DNA of 64,000 nt from Owenia fusiformis (taxonomy: Eukaryota; Annelida; Polychaeta; Sabellida; Oweniidae): assembly GCA_903813345.2 (NCBI GenBank), contig CAIIXF020000001.1, forward strand, positions 30,557,915 through 30,621,914, written 5' to 3'. The notes under the pieces were generated by a model, which worked only from the letters and a program-made list of their open reading frames with translations, was not told where the DNA came from and did not search any database. Positions 60,501 to 64,000 of this stretch are shown piece after piece (the first letter of the stretch is position 1; each line of letters starts with the position of its first letter). The position numbers and the translations under genes are program-made.

Positions 60501-63233
60501 TATTTGATATATCACACTCTCCATCATGTAATAATGCTGTAATATGCAGTTACATGTATGAATAAAAATACAAACAATACATACAAGTGTCATGAGGGGG
60601 CTTATTACAAGTGTCATTAGGGGGGTTATTGCTACCTGTATATTTGTAAAAGCATTAGATATGTGTTTTCCAGTACCAGTACGACATGGACATGGACCAT
60701 CAAAGTTACAGATTAAACCTAGTAAGCAGGATTGGACAGTCTTCAAAGATCAGTTGGTAAGTATTCATCCAAAAAGGCTATTCAATAAGTTTAAAGACTC
60801 ATAAAGATGGTGGTTCACTAATTGTTACGAATGTTTTGTTTTGGACTCGTGGTATTGTAGAGTGGCTGTGCCTCTATACACACATGTTTTTATCCATCCA
60901 TGTGACACTGGTGATCTTAACTTAAAGAGATTCAAAAGAGAATATACTAGTATAGTTTGTTAAAATTATGAAACATGAACCAATACCTATTGTCCTATTA
61001 TATACCATACAACATCAGATTCAAAGAAATAATCAGAGGCTGTTTTATCATTCTGAATATATTGAATAAAGTTTGTTAGAGATAAAGGGGAGAGGAATGT
61101 TTTAAAAAATTATTTCTCTGCCATGCCCTTCTATTATAATGCCATGTCATTACAATGCCATTCTATTATAATGTCATGCCATTATAATGCCATGCCATTA
61201 CAATTCCATTCTATTATAATGCCATGCCATTACAATGCCATTCTATTATAATGCCATGCCATTACAATGCCATTCTATTATAATGCCATGCCATTACAAT
61301 GCCATTCTATTATAATGCCATGCCATTACAATTCCATTCTATTATAATGCCATGCCATTACAATGCCATTCTATTATAATAACCTGCCTTGCTGCCTCTT
61401 TCCTCTTTGAACTTTCTATTTCTAATGATTGTTACTTACCACTTTTTCTTATTTCAGCATTACTATATCATGCTTGGTGCCATCCCACTAGGTTTACTGA
61501 TAACATACGTCAATATATTCATAGGTGAGTTTTGTTTAGTTTTAGTCTTAAGTACATAATAACACACATAATTACACATCATTCAACACTATGGATAGTT
61601 CATTGGTGAAAACTGAAAATATGAAAATTAGCATTTACCATCTGCTAGTTGTAGAAGGCAAATCTCAAATTTTGAAACTGAGGAAACATTGAAAAACATA
61701 CCATTATGATTTTGGAAGTATATGTAAGAACGAACATGTTGTAACAACAGGGAGGACAGCATTTTACCTGTCAAGAAGTGATGGAAATTGTTTTTAAGCC
61801 ACCTTTTTTGTGACTGCCATTTGGAGTCAGGATATCCTTCCATTTCATGGATCAATTTCTAATTTTAAGGGATGATTCTTTGTATCAAAATCTTGAACTG
61901 ATTACTTTTTGGGCATTCTGGGTGAATGTTAAGGCTGCCGTTTTGGATTTTCCAACCTTATCTTGTCTGTTAAGTTTTGTCTACACATTTTTCAGGCAAA
62001 CCATTTTAGCGGATCGATCTCAGATTTTCAGGAATTCTTTGTAAGAAAATCTCGAACTGATTAGTTTTTCAATCATTCTGTATAAATGTAAGGTATCCAA
62101 TGTATGATCACCCATTGGTGGGGACTTGTACACATTTGTGTCCTTGTATTACTATGAAAAAAGTCATGGTTATTGTCCATGGATAATTTCAGGTCCTGCC
62201 CAGCTAAGAGACATCCCCGAGGGCTATGAACCAAAACATTGGGAGTATCATAAGGTAATGTCTGCACTCTGTCAGTCTCACATGTGCATCTTGTCACACT
62301 CTATTCATTTTACAAAGTGATTCATTTCTAAATTTTAGGAATTAGAATCTGGTTTAAAAAATCAAAAGAAATGTAGAAACATACAAAACATGCAAAAGAA
62401 CTGTAGAGCCATACTACGTATATCAGGTTTTAAACTAATATGGTATTATAGTTTTGTAAATTCTTCTCATTATTTGTTTCAGCACCCCATATCAAGGTGG
62501 TTTGCACGTTATGTATATGACTCACCTGAAAAGGAATATGAAAAAGCACTTCACTTTATACACATGGATGCTGAAAAGCGAAAATATAGGTAAACTTAGA
62601 GGCGACATCAAAATATCAATGTCTGATAAGAAACTAAATAAATTTAGTTTCCTATTCAACATATACATAAGTCGCTTCCTGTCCCATTCAAATATTTACA
62701 GTAGAACATGAAACAGATCAAAAATTATGATTGATACAAAAATTATGATGGATATTTTAAACTCCACAACAAAAAATTACAAAACTCCAGGTTAACTTGA
62801 TATTTTTACATTTGAGGTATTTGTTTTTGGGGGGAGGGTGGTCTCGGTCAAAACTAAATTTATTTAGCTTCAGAAATTGATATTTTGAAGTCGGCCCTTA
62901 ACAAAATAAGAAAATATGTCGAAAAATATAATGTAACAGTTTAACACTTTTGAGTACTGTTTGTATTTGTATCCTGCATAAAATGAATAGTGATTTTATT
63001 CCACAACATTTATTGGTGGTCACAAATTGCGAGCTAGGCTTTAGTGAAATAATATTGTTTTTGAGCTGGTTCTTAATTTATTTTTAATTTCTAGGCTCCT
63101 TGAGAAAGAGGTACGCTACTTGATGGGTAAACGAGGAGATTCTAAGGGATGGTATTATGTGCCTATAAATGAGCGCCGCATACACAGAGCTATTGAAGAT
63201 CATGATGATAACTATGCTACACTCAGTAAATAA
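57566..63233 (+). CDS. NDUFB5: NADH:ubiquinone oxidoreductase subunit B5 (complex I, SGDH)
   Basis: Accessory subunit of the membrane arm of mitochondrial complex I. Exons: 57566-57677, 60674-60756, 61458-61524, 62193-62254, 62483-62589 and 63095-63233; all GT-AG, phases consistent, 189 aa, the same length as the human protein. Residues 1-33 (MAVLSLLRAARPSLLKCL...) are Arg/Leu-rich without acidic residues, a mitochondrial presequence. One membrane helix lies at about residues 67-87 (YYIMLGAIPLGLLITYVNIF). The conserved intermembrane-space part follows: [20 protein letters not shown], then YDSPEKEYE and GWYYVPINERR. Start ATG has good context (acaaaATGG). Intron 1 is 3 kb and carries a TIR element; intron 2 carries a minisatellite. 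Confidence 0.95.
57777..57960. mobile_element. Short TIR element, copy 2 (184 bp, 9-bp TSD)
   Basis: Nearly identical to 1933-2120, with the same CAAGGAGGATTGG / CCAATCCTCCTTG ends and a 4-base deletion. It is flanked by a perfect 9-bp direct repeat ACATGATCA (57768-57776 and 57961-57969). Located 99 bp into NDUFB5 intron 1. The high identity of the copies implies recent movement. Confidence 0.88.
57970..60673. other. NDUFB5 intron 1, remainder
   Basis: Non-coding. A stretch near 59030-59100 ('gattttgttcatatg', 'atatgtgaatagtcataagc') matches, in reverse complement, a stretch at 45240-45330 in an RB1CC1 intron, so a dispersed repeat is present. A 93-codon minus-strand ORF (60459-60178, containing SCPDPSDFAQIVHQFKSTLN) is unrecognised; it could be a gene fragment, but there is no supporting context. 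Confidence 0.4.
61136..61377. repeat. 32-bp minisatellite, ~7.5 copies, in NDUFB5 intron 2
   Basis: Units read 'atgccatgccattacaatgc' followed by 'cattctattata', repeated with few changes (for example 'attccattc' or 'gtcatgcc' variants). It ends 80 bp before the exon 3 acceptor. High identity suggests length polymorphism. Confidence 0.92.
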
Positions 63234-63540
63234 TGCAGAAATTCATAGGACATTTTGTACATAGTCAATTTTATTTACGTTTGGCCAATGGACACACTGG
63301 TGTTTGCATACCATTTAGTACTGTAATGTGTTTGTGTCTAGCGGAATTGGATAGATTCAGAGAGTGGTATACATCTGGACTTATAGATTCAAATTTTCAG
63401 TTTGATGGCACATATTTAGATAGCCTAATCCCCTACAAAGGTAGAACAATATTTGATTTGTAAAATCAAAACTAATATCCAGCAAGCTTTTAATGCCAAA
63501 TCTTCATTGGATACTTTGCCAATAAATTATTGAAAAATAT
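63234..63540 (+). other. NDUFB5: NDUFB5 3' UTR with polyadenylation signal
   Basis: The sequence after the TAA stop contains AATAAA at 63521-63526, placing cleavage at about 63540. A 76-codon ORF at 63233-63463 overlaps the stop and lies in this UTR; it is not a separate gene. Confidence 0.6.
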
Positions 63541-63852
63541 TAAAAATATACTGGTTGTTATGTTTGTCAGTGAATACTTCTTTTTTGGATAGAATCATAA
63601 CTACATGTACTATTGAGAAGAAATATACAGATTCTCATGAATATCATTGAAATTATTGTTCACAGATATATAATGTTTACTTGACTTGCCCTTCAATCTT
63701 ACCTTGTCTTAGTCCCGGTATCTGTTATCATTGTAGCTAATACCAGTGTATAACCATGACAAGTATTACGGGACTTAAAATTCTTTTGTTTGAAGTTCAC
63801 AATGGATCAAAAAAGATCATTCAGTGTAAACCAGGCTCAACTCATTTTTATT

Positions 63853-64000
63853 AGCTCACATGGTGAGCTTTTGCAATCACTCACTTGTCCGCCTGTCTGT
63901 CCGTGCGTCCGTCCATCAACAATAGTGGCACGTTTTAAAACCTCTGTCGATAGGATTCCCAAGTTATTTTTGTTCAACATCAAAACAGAAAACTCCCTTA
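63853..64000. repeat. Hairpin-ended GTCC-rich repeat, truncated by window end
   Basis: Starts AGCTCACATGGTGAGCT (a 17-bp hairpin), followed by 'cacttgtccgcctgtctgtc' and 'cgtgcgtccgtcc'. This is the inverted arrangement of the 51104-51192 segment (GGAC run, then GGCTCAC hairpin). It continues beyond the window. Confidence 0.6.

Noticed and set aside
1-64000. tRNA, rRNA or other structured RNA genes
   Set aside because: I looked for tRNA B-box strings (GGTTCGAATCC-like) and found only G/C-run elements such as 31006-31221, with no cloverleaf context.

Overview
This is animal nuclear DNA: AT-rich, gene-poor, with spliced genes (GT-AG introns of about 0.2-3.2 kb) and many degraded DNA transposons and tandem repeats. 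It carries a glial-cells-missing (GCM) transcription factor, a family known only from animals. The repeat landscape (mariner fossils, short TIR elements, GGAC-rich repeat tails, satellites built on 'ATGGCGGCCAT'-like motifs) suggests a marine invertebrate. A hemichordate or other invertebrate deuterostome is my guess; the sequence alone does not prove it.

Three genes can be assembled exon by exon with consistent reading phase. (1) gcm, + strand, 20331-29639, five coding exons, about 568 aa. (2) RB1CC1/FIP200, - strand, 54706 down to 39092, nineteen coding exons, about 1387 aa, the autophagy-initiation scaffold. (3) NDUFB5, + strand, 57566-63233, six exons, 189 aa, a mitochondrial complex I subunit. 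gcm and RB1CC1 are convergent, about 9 kb apart. RB1CC1 and NDUFB5 are divergent, with start codons 2.9 kb apart. Their functions are unrelated (development, autophagy, respiration), so this is not a functional cluster.

Layout: 1-5.1 kb holds a degenerate ~145-bp satellite, then a GT-rich ~385-bp repeat split by a mariner element. 5.1-20.3 kb is non-coding, with an array at 6.3 kb, mariner fossils at 7.8-8.4 and 11.7-12.6 kb, a 61-bp-period satellite at 13.7-14.7 kb, a perfect 62-bp palindrome at 15.3 kb and a possible minus-strand promoter/first exon at 10.05-10.2 kb. gcm follows. 30.4-39.1 kb is intergenic, with G-rich TIR elements, a long inverted repeat and a palindromic mariner element. 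39.1-54.8 kb is RB1CC1, its introns carrying many repeats. 54.8-57.5 kb is intergenic with a 17-bp hairpin. NDUFB5 fills most of the rest, with a TIR element in intron 1 and a 32-bp minisatellite in intron 2.

I found no convincing new multi-gene system. The most interesting points are the transposon structures (a mariner with two inverted transposase 3' ends, mariners with ~200-bp TIRs, two copies of one TIR element with intact target-site duplications), a coding 5-residue repeat and a possible phospho-FFAT motif in RB1CC1, and a PLNLS motif plus an intronic GCM octamer in gcm.
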